Positions 8,640-17,926 of a stretch of DNA of 64,000 nt are shown here, piece by piece. The translations under genes were made by a program, and so were the position numbers. The notes under the pieces were generated by a model. The model made no database searches. It saw nothing but the letters and a program-made list of their open reading frames with translations, and had not been told where the DNA came from. Positions within the stretch are counted from its first letter, which is position 1; each line of letters opens with the position of its first letter. The stretch spans positions 806,001-870,000 of the forward strand of contig CP048838.1 of NCBI GenBank assembly GCA_012317185.1. Direction: 5' to 3'. The stretch comes from [Clostridium] innocuum. Lineage in GTDB: Bacteria; Bacillota_I; Bacilli_A; Erysipelotrichales; Erysipelotrichaceae.

Positions 8640-9731
8640 ATGAAAACATACAAGCTGTTAACACCGGGACCACTTACGACAACAGACAGTGTAAAGCAGG
8701 AAATGCTGTTTGATCACTGTACATGGGATGAGGATTATAAGCAGATTACGCAGCGAATCCGAAGAGAGCTGCTGCAGCTGGCACATGTCGATGAGACTGC
8801 ATATACAACCGTACTGATGCAGGGCTCCGGAACCTTTGGGGTGGAAAGTGTGATTTCCAGCGTGATTCCTGACGATGGCTGTCTGCTGCTGCTCAGCAAT
8901 GGGGCCTATGGGGAACGAATCGCCGCAATGTGTCGCTATCATCACATTAACTGCGTTCATATTGTACAGGATTATGATAAAATGCCGGATCGAATGAAAG
9001 CAGAGGAAGCACTGAAGCAGCACCCGGAAATTACGCATATTGCAATGATTCACAGCGAAACGACAACCGGCATTCTCAATGATATTCAATCCATTGGTGA
9101 GCTGGCTAAGACGTATCATAAGGTCTTTATCGTGGATGCGATGTCAAGCTTTGCCGGCGTGGATATTCCGATGCATGACTGGCATATTGATTTTCTGGTA
9201 AGCTCGGCCAATAAGTGTATTCAGGGTGTTCCGGGCTTCTCCTTTATCATCGCAAGAAGAGAGCTTTTGATCGCTTCCAGAGGCTGTGCCCGCAGTCTGT
9301 CCTTGGACCTGTACGATCAGTGGGCAGGCATGGAGAAGGATGGAAAATGGCGCTATACCTCTCCTACGCATGTTGTTCTGGCATTTGCCAAGGCAATGGA
9401 GGAGCTGCAAAAGGAAGGCGGTATTCCTGCAAGAAGTAAACGCTATGCACATAACCGTGATGTTTTGATTGAGGAATTCGGTAAGCTTGGTTTCCTTCCT
9501 TATGTGGAAAAGGCGGTACAAGGGCCAATCATCACAACCTTCCTGTATCCGGATACAGATTTTGATTTCGCACAGATGTATCGCTTTATCAAGGAGCGAG
9601 GCTATGCAATTTATCCGGGAAAGCTGACGGATAAGGATACCTTCCGCATTGGAACGATCGGTGAGATTTATGAGGAGGATATCCTGCGGCTGGCACAGAT
9701 TATGAAAGAGTATATGGAAAGAGGAAACTGA
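8640..9731 (+). CDS. phnW: 2-aminoethylphosphonate-pyruvate transaminase
   Basis: A 363 aa PLP enzyme of fold type I, class V. It moves the amino group of 2-aminoethylphosphonate to pyruvate, giving phosphonoacetaldehyde and L-alanine. The N-terminus KLLTPGPLTTTDSVK is the family hallmark, the cofactor Asp is in VDAMSSFAG, and the Schiff-base lysine is in SSANKCIQGVPG (about residue 192). Length is normal. TAAGGAGAG lies 9 bases before ATG 8640; the longer frame from 8607 would overlap the transporter gene and has no ribosome site. phnX follows after one base. Confidence 0.93.
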   Translation: MKTYKLLTPGPLTTTDSVKQEMLFDHCTWDEDYKQITQRIRRELLQLAHVDETAYTTVLMQGSGTFGVESVISSVIPDDGCLLLLSNGAYGERIAAMCRYHHINCVHIVQDYDKMPDRMKAEEALKQHPEITHIAMIHSETTTGILNDIQSIGELAKTYHKVFIVDAMSSFAGVDIPMHDWHIDFLVSSANKCIQGVPGFSFIIARRELLIASRGCARSLSLDLYDQWAGMEKDGKWRYTSPTHVVLAFAKAMEELQKEGGIPARSKRYAHNRDVLIEEFGKLGFLPYVEKAVQGPIITTFLYPDTDFDFAQMYRFIKERGYAIYPGKLTDKDTFRIGTIGEIYEEDILRLAQIMKEYMERGN

Positions 9732-9732
9732 T

Positions 9733-10515
9733 ATGAAAATAGAGGGAATTATATTTGACTGGGCAGGAACGACGGTAGATTACGGCTGTTTTGCGCCGGT
9801 ACAGGCATTTGCGGAGGTATTTCATGGGTTTGGCATGGAGGTTACGATGGAGGAAACGAGAAAGCCGATGGGGATGCTGAAGCGTGATCACATCAAGACC
9901 ATGCTGGAAATGCCGAGAATTGAGGGATTGTGGAAAAGTGCACACGGCCGTGCAGTAACGGAAGCGGATATCGATGCAATGCATGATACCTTTACGGAAA
10001 AGCTGATGGGTATACTGGATCAGTTTGCCGATCCGAAGCCGTATGTCGTGGAAACGATCGCAAGGCTGCGGGCTATGGGACTGGCGATCGGCTCTACTAC
10101 CGGCTATACCGATCAGATGATGGCGGTCGTAACGCGTGTCGCAAAGGAGAAGGGATATGCTCCGGATTTCTGGATTTCACCGAACAGCGTGGATAACTAT
10201 GGAAGACCATACCCGTATATGATTTTTGAAAACCTGAAGCAGCTGCATATCCGTGATGTACACGCAGCCGTTAAGGTAGGGGATACGATCTCTGATATTA
10301 AGGAAGGCGCTGCGGCAGGTGTGATTTCTGTCGGTATTCTGGAGGGAAGCTCTCTGATGGGGCTGACACAAACAGAATACGAAGCACTCAGCACACAGGA
10401 AAAGGAAGCACTGTGTGCACGCCTGCGCAAGGAGTATATGCAGGCAGGTGCCGATTATGTTCTGCAGGATATACGTGAATTGCCTGCATTGATTCAAGAG
10501 CTGAACGATAAATAG
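9733..10515 (+). CDS. phnX: Phosphonoacetaldehyde hydrolase (phosphonatase)
   Basis: A 260 aa HAD-superfamily enzyme that splits the C-P bond of phosphonoacetaldehyde to acetaldehyde and phosphate. The nucleophile motif DWAGT has Asp9, the cap-domain Schiff-base lysine is Lys50 in GMLKRDHIK (Lys53 in the studied Bacillus cereus enzyme), and the metal motif is KVGDTISDIKEG. It is directly downstream of phnW and ends the operon before a terminator. Together with PhnW it gives the organism phosphate and carbon from 2-aminoethylphosphonate. Confidence 0.95.
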   Translation: MKIEGIIFDWAGTTVDYGCFAPVQAFAEVFHGFGMEVTMEETRKPMGMLKRDHIKTMLEMPRIEGLWKSAHGRAVTEADIDAMHDTFTEKLMGILDQFADPKPYVVETIARLRAMGLAIGSTTGYTDQMMAVVTRVAKEKGYAPDFWISPNSVDNYGRPYPYMIFENLKQLHIRDVHAAVKVGDTISDIKEGAAAGVISVGILEGSSLMGLTQTEYEALSTQEKEALCARLRKEYMQAGADYVLQDIRELPALIQELNDK

Positions 10516-10536
10516 ACCCGCTACGGCGGGTTTTTC
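10516..10536 (+). terminator. Terminator of the phosphonate operon
   Basis: ACCCGC, loop TACG, GCGGGT, then TTTTC, directly after the phnX stop codon. Confidence 0.85.
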
Positions 10537-10856
10537 TATATAGTGTGAGAATATAAGACATACTTTCTGATAAAAATAGCGGAATACTTATCAAGTAAAA
10601 TTCAGTTTACTTATCTATCGCTGTTATTCATCTATCAATTGTCCATAAGCATATTAACTAGGATAAATTGACAAAATAAAAGAAAGAGCGAATTGTCATT
10701 ATTGAAAAACAGTCTGCTTTCAAAAGACGTTATAAAATTGATGATATTTTCGATAACGAAAACGTAGAGCAGGAAAAGAAAAACAATGACAATCGATGAA
10801 AAGAAAGAGTAATCATGCCGGAAATATAGATATACAAATGCTGTCAAATGAAGTTT
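10537..10856. other. 320 bp AT-rich gap, no supported gene
   Basis: This is the space between convergent phnX and the GntR-type gene. A 70-codon hydrophobic frame on the minus strand (10635-10847, TTG start) has no good ribosome site and is probably chance. No other feature was seen. Confidence 0.4.
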
Positions 10857-12323
10857 TCAATAATACTTCTCCGGTAACTGGATAGCTGCAGCGGAAGAAA
10901 ATCCGTATTTGTTTGTCATGATGTCTCTGGCATGCTGAAATATTTGGTAATAGCAATCAGCAATTCGATTAGCAAATTCTATGTAGTCTCCGGTATGCAA
11001 CTCATGGACTGCTAAGCGCAGCCGTTTATTAACTGTCTGCAATACCTGCTTTTTATGATCGTAATATGCAATATAATGCCCCCATTCTGTGAGACGAAAG
11101 GCCTCTTTCAGTATGCTTTTCAGGGGTTGTGTATCCGTATGGTATAAAATAGCTTCAAATATATCTATGATACAGATAGAATCCGGAAGATAGAGCTTTT
11201 CCTCTAAACTCTTCAGCTCCTTTTTCTTGAATTTTGCGGCTGCATTCACCGTTGCAGGGTGAATGATCAATGCCAGTAATTGCAAAGTATGCAAGTACCG
11301 CAATGCCTCCTCTGTTCGTCCCGGATTGGGAAGAATCTGCCTTACACGGCTATCATCCGGGGTTATAATCATGGTACCTTTTCCGTTTATCGTTCTGACA
11401 AAGCCTCGTTGTGAAAGCTCTGTCAGTGCTTTTCGTATTGTGGAAACAGAAACATTATAGAATGCAGCCAATTGCTTTTCACTGGGGAGAAAAGTGCCGC
11501 GCGGATAATCACCGCGGACTATTTTCCGGTTCAGATCACTGACGATGCGAGTATAGAAATAATCCTTGCCGCGCGTTGGTCTCCATGAAAAAGCAGCTGG
11601 GCTCTGCAGGGGATAAGCCTCCAATGTATCTGCCAGATGCTGCAGGGTTTCTTGAACAGCATATACAAATCTGAGAAGAAGATGAGTCAGCTGCGTATAC
11701 ATAACATGCGTATCCTTTTCTTTCAGGATACTAATAAGATTTGCTGTTATGGGGATGGAATCCTTTCGTAAGACTTTCAGAAAAAAGGTACTGTTCTCTG
11801 TGAAAAAGCTTAAATGAGAATGTAGTTCAAAGACAGAATAAAGGTTCCCCAGCAAGGGACTGCCACCAACTGTCAGAATTTCTTTTAACAGATTTGATAC
11901 AGGACGCCACCCTCCGGCGGAAATCCCCATACGGGAGACCTTCATGGCTTTTTTGTAATGATACAGGATTTCCAGATCACAGTGCTTTGCTGCAAAGCTT
12001 AACAAGGAGGGAAGTATCAGGGCGAATGTCTCATATATCTGTAGAATGTTATCACGACTTCGCAAAATGTCAATACCTTCATTACCCTGCTTTATTTCGG
12101 TTTCTCGCGGTAATACGATGGGAGCGATGCGAGGTTTTATTTCAATATATCCCTCCTTTTGCAGTGCATCAAAGACGCGATTGATGGTATAACGGCTCAC
12201 ATTGAATTGATGACAGAGTATTCTTGAGGATGGTATATAATCACCGGGTGGTATTTGGTTTGTAAGGATGCGCTGCTTTACTTCATGATAGACAAATGAG
12301 AATTTCGTTTCTTGTGCTTCCAT
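10857..12323 (-). CDS. Tandem GntR-type regulator with two winged-helix domains
   Basis: A 488 aa protein that contains two complete GntR-type winged helix-turn-helix domains. The first (about 10-75: VYHEVKQRILTNQIPPGDYIPSS...VSRYTINRVFDAL) and the second (about 285-350: NRKIVRGDYPRGTFLPSEKQLA...VSVSTIRKALTEL) are each followed by a helical region of about 150-200 residues. So it reads as a duplicated GntR regulator in one chain, which is unusual. The helical parts do not clearly match FCD, UTRA or aminotransferase domains. The start at 12323 is fixed by a promoter at 12351-12379 and AAAGGA 7 bases upstream; the longer frame would begin before the promoter. It is divergent from the phosphorelay genes. 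Confidence 0.75.
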   Translation of the reverse strand: MEAQETKFSFVYHEVKQRILTNQIPPGDYIPSSRILCHQFNVSRYTINRVFDALQKEGYIEIKPRIAPIVLPRETEIKQGNEGIDILRSRDNILQIYETFALILPSLLSFAAKHCDLEILYHYKKAMKVSRMGISAGGWRPVSNLLKEILTVGGSPLLGNLYSVFELHSHLSFFTENSTFFLKVLRKDSIPITANLISILKEKDTHVMYTQLTHLLLRFVYAVQETLQHLADTLEAYPLQSPAAFSWRPTRGKDYFYTRIVSDLNRKIVRGDYPRGTFLPSEKQLAAFYNVSVSTIRKALTELSQRGFVRTINGKGTMIITPDDSRVRQILPNPGRTEEALRYLHTLQLLALIIHPATVNAAAKFKKKELKSLEEKLYLPDSICIIDIFEAILYHTDTQPLKSILKEAFRLTEWGHYIAYYDHKKQVLQTVNKRLRLAVHELHTGDYIEFANRIADCYYQIFQHARDIMTNKYGFSSAAAIQLPEKYY

Positions 12324-12350
12324 ACCCATATCCTTTCCGGTCTTTTTTCC

Positions 12351-12379
12351 ATTATAGTATGCGACCTTCTGTTTGTCAG
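12351..12379 (-). promoter_or_regulatory. Promoter of the tandem GntR gene
   Basis: On the minus strand CTGACA (12374-12379), 17 bases, TATAAT (12351-12356). It lies 28 bases before ATG 12323 and rules out the upstream start at 12386. Confidence 0.7.
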
Positions 12380-12431
12380 TATGCATATGCGAAGCTATTT
12401 GTTCACCTTGCCAATTTTGTATAAAACGTAT

Positions 12432-12441
12432 AGGTATACCT
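12432..12441. promoter_or_regulatory. Palindrome AGGTATACCT, possible operator between divergent genes
   Basis: A 10 bp perfect palindrome between the two divergent promoters. GntR-family proteins bind short palindromes, so it is a candidate site for the neighbouring tandem GntR protein. Inference only. Confidence 0.4.
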
Positions 12442-12455
12442 TACCAATCGGGATG

Positions 12456-12484
12456 TTGTCAGGGTGTTTACCTGAAATTATAAT
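12456..12484 (+). promoter_or_regulatory. Promoter of the phosphorelay operon
   Basis: TTGTCA (12456-12461), 17 bases, TATAAT (12479-12484), 37 bases before the response-regulator start. Confidence 0.7.
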
Positions 12485-12520
12485 AAAATCGTGAAATATA
12501 CCTTGTTATGAAAGCGATGG

Positions 12521-14176
12521 ATGCATGTGAATAAACAAAAAGTTCTTATAGCAGATGATTCAGAAATAAACAGAGCTCTTCTGATTGAAATCCTTGAGAA
12601 TCAATATGACATTGTAGAAGCGGAAAATGGAGTAGAGGCAATAACTCTTCTTTCTCGCTACGGAACGGAATTTTCACTCTTATTACTGGATATCATGATG
12701 CCGGAAATGGATGGCTTCGAAGTTTTGGCTTATATAAAAAAAAGAAGCTGGAATGCCAACCTTGCGGTTATTATGATTTCCTCGGACAATTCTCCTGCGA
12801 ATATAAAACAGGCATATGACTTCGGGGCATTTGATTATATAAGCCGGCCATTTGATCCTGCGATTGTCCAGCATCGAATAGCGAATACAATGCTGTTATA
12901 TGCACGGCAGAATTACCTCGAAGAAATAATTGCACAGCAATATCAAAGTCAGGAAGAAAATAATAAGCTGATGATTTCTATCCTATCCCACATTGTAGAA
13001 TTTCGTAATGGAGAAAGCGGCTCGCATATCCAGCATGTTCATACGATAACAAGGCTTTTGTTGGAAAACCTTATTCAACAAAGCACTCCGTATATGCTGA
13101 CAGATACCGATATAGACGTCATCAGCACGGCTTCAGCACTTCATGATATAGGGAAAATCGCGATACCCGATGCAATTTTAAATAAGCCGGAACAATTAAC
13201 AGCTGAGGAGTTTCAGGTAATGAAGACGCATACGGAGATCGGCGCTGAAATGCTGATGGAATTACCAGCGGAACAGCGGGAATCCGAGCTTGTCAAGATA
13301 GCCATTGAAATTTGCCGCTGGCACCATGAGCGATATGATGGAAGCGGCTATCCGGATGGGCTGAAGGGAGAAGAGATACCAATTGCAGCGCAGGTGGTAG
13401 CACTGGCAGATGTATATGATGCACTAACCAGTGAGAGGTGCTATAAAAAGGCATATTCACATACAAAGGCATTGCACATGATTGTAAATGGAGAATGCGG
13501 TGTGTTTAATCCAATGCTTATACAAGGTCTGATAGACATAAGTACTACACTTGCATTAAATCTCACCTATGATCAAGCGGATTCCTATAATGTGCAGGGA
13601 TTGTTGAAAAAGGGAATACCGCATAAAAGGCGTGATGCTGTGGACACTCTGACCTATGAAGAAACTCTTGAATTATTATATACAGATGCATTAACAGGAG
13701 TATATAACCGAAGATATTATGAAGATTATATTCTTCTTCATGAAATACAAAATCTTTCCGTAATTGATATCGATAATTTCAAGGCTATCAATGATTCCTA
13801 TGGTCACTTTGTCGGAGATATCGTTTTGCAAAAAATCGCCAAGCTAATATGCTCCAGTGTTGGAAAAGGAGACACTGTTATACGTTATGGCGGAGATGAG
13901 TTCATCATTATCTTTTGGAATCTGCCGATAGCGTTGTTCACCAAACGCTTAGAAAAGATACGCAATTCTGTATCTGAAATGAAGCTGGCGGATTATCCAA
14001 ATCTAACTGTTTCTGTGAGCATTGGCGGTGTATATGAGAAAGGGGGAGCTGAAGAGCTTTTCATAACTGCGGACGAACTCATGTATCAAGCGAAAGCGGA
14101 CAAAAATCTGGGGATAGTGAGTCTTTTGAAGGAAGAAACAGCGGATTTGAATAAAAGAGAGGAAGACATACGATGA
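12521..14176 (+). CDS. Response regulator with HD-GYP and GGDEF domains
   Basis: A 551 aa protein with three domains. Residues 5-125 are a receiver (acid pair DD12-13, phosphorylated Asp57 in LLLLDIMMPEMDG). Residues about 150-340 are an HD-GYP phosphodiesterase with HDIGKIAIPD and HHERYDGSGYP intact. Residues about 385-540 are a diguanylate cyclase with RYGGDEF intact; the inhibitory RxxD site is GKGD and so probably lost. It could both make and break cyclic-di-GMP under control of phosphorylation. The order receiver, HD-GYP, GGDEF is uncommon. It overlaps the Hpt gene by 4 bases. The ribosome site is weak (GAAAGCGATGG). Confidence 0.88.
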   Translation: MHVNKQKVLIADDSEINRALLIEILENQYDIVEAENGVEAITLLSRYGTEFSLLLLDIMMPEMDGFEVLAYIKKRSWNANLAVIMISSDNSPANIKQAYDFGAFDYISRPFDPAIVQHRIANTMLLYARQNYLEEIIAQQYQSQEENNKLMISILSHIVEFRNGESGSHIQHVHTITRLLLENLIQQSTPYMLTDTDIDVISTASALHDIGKIAIPDAILNKPEQLTAEEFQVMKTHTEIGAEMLMELPAEQRESELVKIAIEICRWHHERYDGSGYPDGLKGEEIPIAAQVVALADVYDALTSERCYKKAYSHTKALHMIVNGECGVFNPMLIQGLIDISTTLALNLTYDQADSYNVQGLLKKGIPHKRRDAVDTLTYEETLELLYTDALTGVYNRRYYEDYILLHEIQNLSVIDIDNFKAINDSYGHFVGDIVLQKIAKLICSSVGKGDTVIRYGGDEFIIIFWNLPIALFTKRLEKIRNSVSEMKLADYPNLTVSVSIGGVYEKGGAEELFITADELMYQAKADKNLGIVSLLKEETADLNKREEDIR

Positions 14177-14541
14177 ATTTAAAGGATTGCTATACTGCTT
14201 TTGGCGGTGATTATGAGGAAGTGATGTCAAGACTGCGCTTAGAAAAGACAGTCACGAAATTCCTTTTGAAATATTCCGAGGACAAGAGCTTTTTTATGTT
14301 CAAAGAGGCTTTTGCTCGCAAAGATTATGATGAGGCCCTTCGCTTTATCCATACGCTGAAGGGAATCTGTCAGAATCTTTCATTTACCAGGCTGTATGAA
14401 TGCAGCAGTCAAATTACAAAAGCATGCAGAGAAGGAGATTATCAAAGCGTGGAAAAGCACCTTCCTCAGCTTTCTAAATTGTATGATCAGCAAATAGCTG
14501 CCATAAAAGCGTATCAGAGACAGGGAGATTTTTGTAAATGA
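14173..14541 (+). CDS. Hpt phosphotransfer protein
   Basis: A 122 aa single-domain histidine phosphotransfer protein. The phospho-accepting His60 is in FIHTLKGICQNL. It should carry phosphate between the receivers of the hybrid kinase and the response regulator. It overlaps both neighbours by 4 bases (ATGA), so the three genes are coupled and probably made in fixed proportion. Confidence 0.88.
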   Translation: MNLKDCYTAFGGDYEEVMSRLRLEKTVTKFLLKYSEDKSFFMFKEAFARKDYDEALRFIHTLKGICQNLSFTRLYECSSQITKACREGDYQSVEKHLPQLSKLYDQQIAAIKAYQRQGDFCK

Positions 14542-17090
14542 AGACGCAGCGCTCACATCGGTATGTAACGCGATTTCTAGCGTTCAGCTTCACTGGTTTT
14601 CTGCTGATCAGCATCGCTGTTTTTGGCCTGCTCGTATTTTTTATGGATCAGAAGAGCAATAAAAGTATTTATAAGGTCGGCGAACTATATATGTCGGGAA
14701 TGAATCGTGAGATTTCAAAAAATTTTGAGAATGTTATAGATTTACGTTTCCGTCAGGTTGAGGGCATTATCACCGCTGTTACGACAAAGAACAGCAATAA
14801 GGAGAATCTGTACAACGAGCTGGTCTACAGAGCACAGATCAGAGACTTTGAATATCTGGCACTCTGTTCCGATAAGGGAAGTTTTGAAAACCTTTATGGA
14901 GAACAAGTGCAGCCCAAGAATCCAGAGCCGTTTGTAAAAGCGCTAAAGCAGGGGGAACATCGGGTGGCGATAGGAGTGGACGCAAAAGGACGCGAAATAG
15001 TTTTATTTGGTGTTAAGGCAGTATATCCGATGAAAAGTGAAGAGAAATCAATTGGCTTGATAGCAGCAGTACCGTTAGCATATATTACTGATTTTTTATC
15101 ACTGGATGATGCAACTGACATACTGTATTATCATATCATACGTCCTGACTACAGCTTTGTAATACGCAATGAAAATCCGGAGCTTTGGGAATATTTTGAT
15201 CAATTACATCAGGGAAACGGCACAAAACAAAACAATCCGCTGTATGGTCTTGCAGCGGCATGGAAGAGACAGGGGAATTATGCAACAACGTTAAAAGTTC
15301 AGGGCGAATACCGGCAGGTTTTTGGAACCGCGTTGCCAAACTCTGAATGGATTCTGGTTGCAGTTATGCCGTACGGTATATTAAGTGAGACGATGAATGC
15401 TTTAGGGTCTCAAAGGATGATGGCAACCATGCTTGCCTGTAGCTTTGTCATAGGTTATTTATGGATTATATTCATTCGTTTTTATTATATCAGCCAGCAG
15501 CAGGTACAGGAGCTTGATCATGCTCGAAGACTTGCAATGGAGGCAAATCAAGCAAAAAGTGAGTTTTTAGCAAATATGAGCCACGATATCCGAACACCGA
15601 TGAATGCAATTGTAGGGATGACGGCGATAGCTGAAAATCATATAAATGATCGGGAACATGTGAAGGACTGTTTGAAAAAAATCACACTGTCCGGTAAACA
15701 TCTGCTGGGACTGATCAATGACGTTTTAGACATGTCGAAAATCGAAAGCGGTAAATTGTCCCTGTCTTTTGAGCAGGTATCTTTGAAAGAGGTTGTGGAA
15801 GGAATTGTCAACATAATGCAGCCGCAGGTGAAAGCAAAGCAGCAGAGCTTTGAAGTACAAATCAATACAATAGCGACAGAGCATGTATGGTGTGATGGTG
15901 TACGCTTAAATCAGGTACTGTTGAATCTGTTATCAAATGCGGTAAAGTACACGCCGGAGGGGGGATTCATTCAATTAACTTTATATGAAGAGAAATCTTT
16001 AAAGGGAGAAGACTATGTGCAGCTACATATCTGTGTAAAGGATAATGGAATCGGAATGTCTCCTGATTTTTTGAAAAAAATATATGATTCCTATAGCAGG
16101 GCAGATGGTGCAAGAGTACAGAAAACAGAGGGTGCAGGCTTGGGAATGGCGATTACAAAATATATAGTCGATGCCATGCAGGGAACCATAGATATACAGA
16201 GTGAGCTGCAGAAGGGCACTGAAGTTCATATAGCCCTCGATTTTGAAAAAGCTCCTTCTGCTGCTTATGATATGGTTCTTCCTCCATGGAAAATACTTGT
16301 CGTGGATGATGATGAGCTGTTCGGCAAAAACACTATCCGTACCTTGAACTCTATGGGAGTTCATGCTGAATGGACGCAGAGCGGGGAAGCTGCCATTGAA
16401 TTGCTGATTGAGCATAACAGTAACAGAGACGATTATCAAATAGTACTATCGGACTGGAAGCTGCCCGGTATGAATGGTGTTCAGGTGGCAAAAGAGATAC
16501 GGCATCGATTAGGAAATGAAATGCCTGTTATATTGATATCGGCATATGACTGGAGTGAATTTGAACAGGAAGCGCGTGAAGCTGGTATCTCCGGGTTTAT
16601 TTCAAAGCCGCTGTTCAAATCAACATTATTTCATGGTCTAAGACAATATATGGATATGGAAATAAAAAAGGATGAGGATAGGAATACAGATATGCACCTA
16701 TCCGGATATCGTATTCTGCTTGCTGAGGATAATGAATTAAACGCGGAGATTGCACGTGAATTGCTGACGGATATAGGGATGGAGGTTGCGTGGGCAGAGG
16801 ATGGACGAAGCTGTTTAAAGATGTTTGAAAAGTCCCCTGTTGGATATTATGATGCTATCCTCATGGATCTTAGAATGCCGCATATGACTGGATATGAGGC
16901 TACACAGGCGATTCGTACATCAAAGCATGCAGCTGCTGTATCAATACCTATTATCGCTATGACAGCAGATGCATTTTCTGAAGATATTCAAAAATGCCTG
17001 CGTTGCGGAATGAATGCCCATATTGCAAAGCCAATTGATATTCAGGTGCTTACAAGGCTCTTGAAGAGATATTTGGAAACCGGCAGTTAG
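14538..17090 (+). CDS. Hybrid sensor histidine kinase with two receivers
   Basis: An 850 aa membrane sensor kinase. Residues about 10-35 are a first membrane helix, followed by an extracellular region of about 250 residues of the Cache type (inferred from size and position) and a second helix (about 290-315). HisKA is at about 345-410 with the phosphorylated His in MSHDIRTPMNAI. The ATPase domain carries N-box LNLLSNAVKYT, G1 DNGIGM and G2 GAGLGMAI. Two receivers follow (about 585-710, Asp in VLSDWKLPGMNG; about 730-845, Asp in ILMDLRMPHMTG). With Hpt and the HD-GYP/GGDEF regulator it forms a complete multistep phosphorelay. The ligand is unknown. Confidence 0.9.
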   Translation: MKTQRSHRYVTRFLAFSFTGFLLISIAVFGLLVFFMDQKSNKSIYKVGELYMSGMNREISKNFENVIDLRFRQVEGIITAVTTKNSNKENLYNELVYRAQIRDFEYLALCSDKGSFENLYGEQVQPKNPEPFVKALKQGEHRVAIGVDAKGREIVLFGVKAVYPMKSEEKSIGLIAAVPLAYITDFLSLDDATDILYYHIIRPDYSFVIRNENPELWEYFDQLHQGNGTKQNNPLYGLAAAWKRQGNYATTLKVQGEYRQVFGTALPNSEWILVAVMPYGILSETMNALGSQRMMATMLACSFVIGYLWIIFIRFYYISQQQVQELDHARRLAMEANQAKSEFLANMSHDIRTPMNAIVGMTAIAENHINDREHVKDCLKKITLSGKHLLGLINDVLDMSKIESGKLSLSFEQVSLKEVVEGIVNIMQPQVKAKQQSFEVQINTIATEHVWCDGVRLNQVLLNLLSNAVKYTPEGGFIQLTLYEEKSLKGEDYVQLHICVKDNGIGMSPDFLKKIYDSYSRADGARVQKTEGAGLGMAITKYIVDAMQGTIDIQSELQKGTEVHIALDFEKAPSAAYDMVLPPWKILVVDDDELFGKNTIRTLNSMGVHAEWTQSGEAAIELLIEHNSNRDDYQIVLSDWKLPGMNGVQVAKEIRHRLGNEMPVILISAYDWSEFEQEAREAGISGFISKPLFKSTLFHGLRQYMDMEIKKDEDRNTDMHLSGYRILLAEDNELNAEIARELLTDIGMEVAWAEDGRSCLKMFEKSPVGYYDAILMDLRMPHMTGYEATQAIRTSKHAAAVSIPIIAMTADAFSEDIQKCLRCGMNAHIAKPIDIQVLTRLLKRYLETGS

Positions 17091-17242
17091 ACACGGGGAT
17101 AGCATTGATTAGTGAAGCGAATTGCAAGGTGCTGTAAAAATATAATGCATGGAAATCCTGCAGTGGTGTTTTGGATTTCGTATGACCTCACCAGCACCTG
17201 AAAATCAGATGCAACATATAGAACATAAGAAAGGATACTGGG

Positions 17243-17683
17243 ATGAAACATAAAAATTTGAAACTTACATCATTCACTGCTCTGGGACAGGATGTCATAC
17301 AGGTGGAAAATGAATTGCGGGAATATGCAAAAAACGGAATACAGCTATCCATTCAGGGGATGGTCATTGATGCAGCTGTACTTTCTTCCTTTTATGAATA
17401 TATTATAGATTTGAACCGTAAGAAGATGAAAGAATGTCAGCATCGAGGCATCCAGAAGGCTTTGCAAAGAAAATCAGAAGGAAAAGGAAATTATGGACGG
17501 CCATCAATTGATTTGCCGAATGACTTTGAGGAACAAATAAGAAAACGTTTAGTTGACAGGGAGGCATTAAGTGAATACCAAAAAGAATTGAACATCAAGA
17601 GGTCTACCTTTTATCGGCATGCAAATCTTATCAAGCACGCAATCCTAATGGAGGAGGCAGAACAGAATATTCAAAAGGGATGA
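17243..17683 (+). CDS. Serine-recombinase-like protein lacking the catalytic domain
   Basis: A 146 aa protein. Its second half resembles the C-terminal part of small serine recombinases (resolvase/invertase): a long helix (SSFYEYIIDLNRKKMKECQHRGIQKA), then GRPSIDLPNDFEEQI, then a helix-turn-helix (NIKRSTFYRHANLI). The N-terminal catalytic region with the active serine and the usual arginines is missing. AAAGGAT lies 11 bases before ATG. It may be a remnant of a recombinase or a DNA-binding derivative. A 17 bp palindrome lies just downstream. Confidence 0.6.
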   Translation: MKHKNLKLTSFTALGQDVIQVENELREYAKNGIQLSIQGMVIDAAVLSSFYEYIIDLNRKKMKECQHRGIQKALQRKSEGKGNYGRPSIDLPNDFEEQIRKRLVDREALSEYQKELNIKRSTFYRHANLIKHAILMEEAEQNIQKG

Positions 17684-17713
17684 TGGGAAGACATGTCTTA
17701 TGTACTTAACAGA

Positions 17714-17730
17714 ATAAGGTGACACCTTAT
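17714..17730. repeat. 17 bp palindrome ATAAGGTG-A-CACCTTAT
   Basis: Perfect 8 bp arms with one central base, 31 bases after the recombinase-like gene. It could be a binding site for that protein, an operator, or part of an old recombination site. No second copy was noticed in the window. Confidence 0.45.
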
Positions 17731-17926
17731 ATTCCACCCTTTTATATCATGATTGATTATGCTATTTGCCTTTAAAACGATCAGAGGATAACGTGGAGAT
17801 TTCAAGAAATATTATATTTTAAAAGTTGTGCAGATTTTGGAAAAGCGATTTAGTTGTAATCTGAAATTTTATATAGGTAACGAAGCTTATTATGCAATCA
17901 GGTTATTATTAGGTTTTCGAAAGTGA

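Noticed and set aside
10635..10847. 70-codon hydrophobic frame just after the tandem GntR gene (minus strand)
   Set aside because: TTG start, no ribosome site at proper distance, composition expected of AT-rich non-coding DNA.
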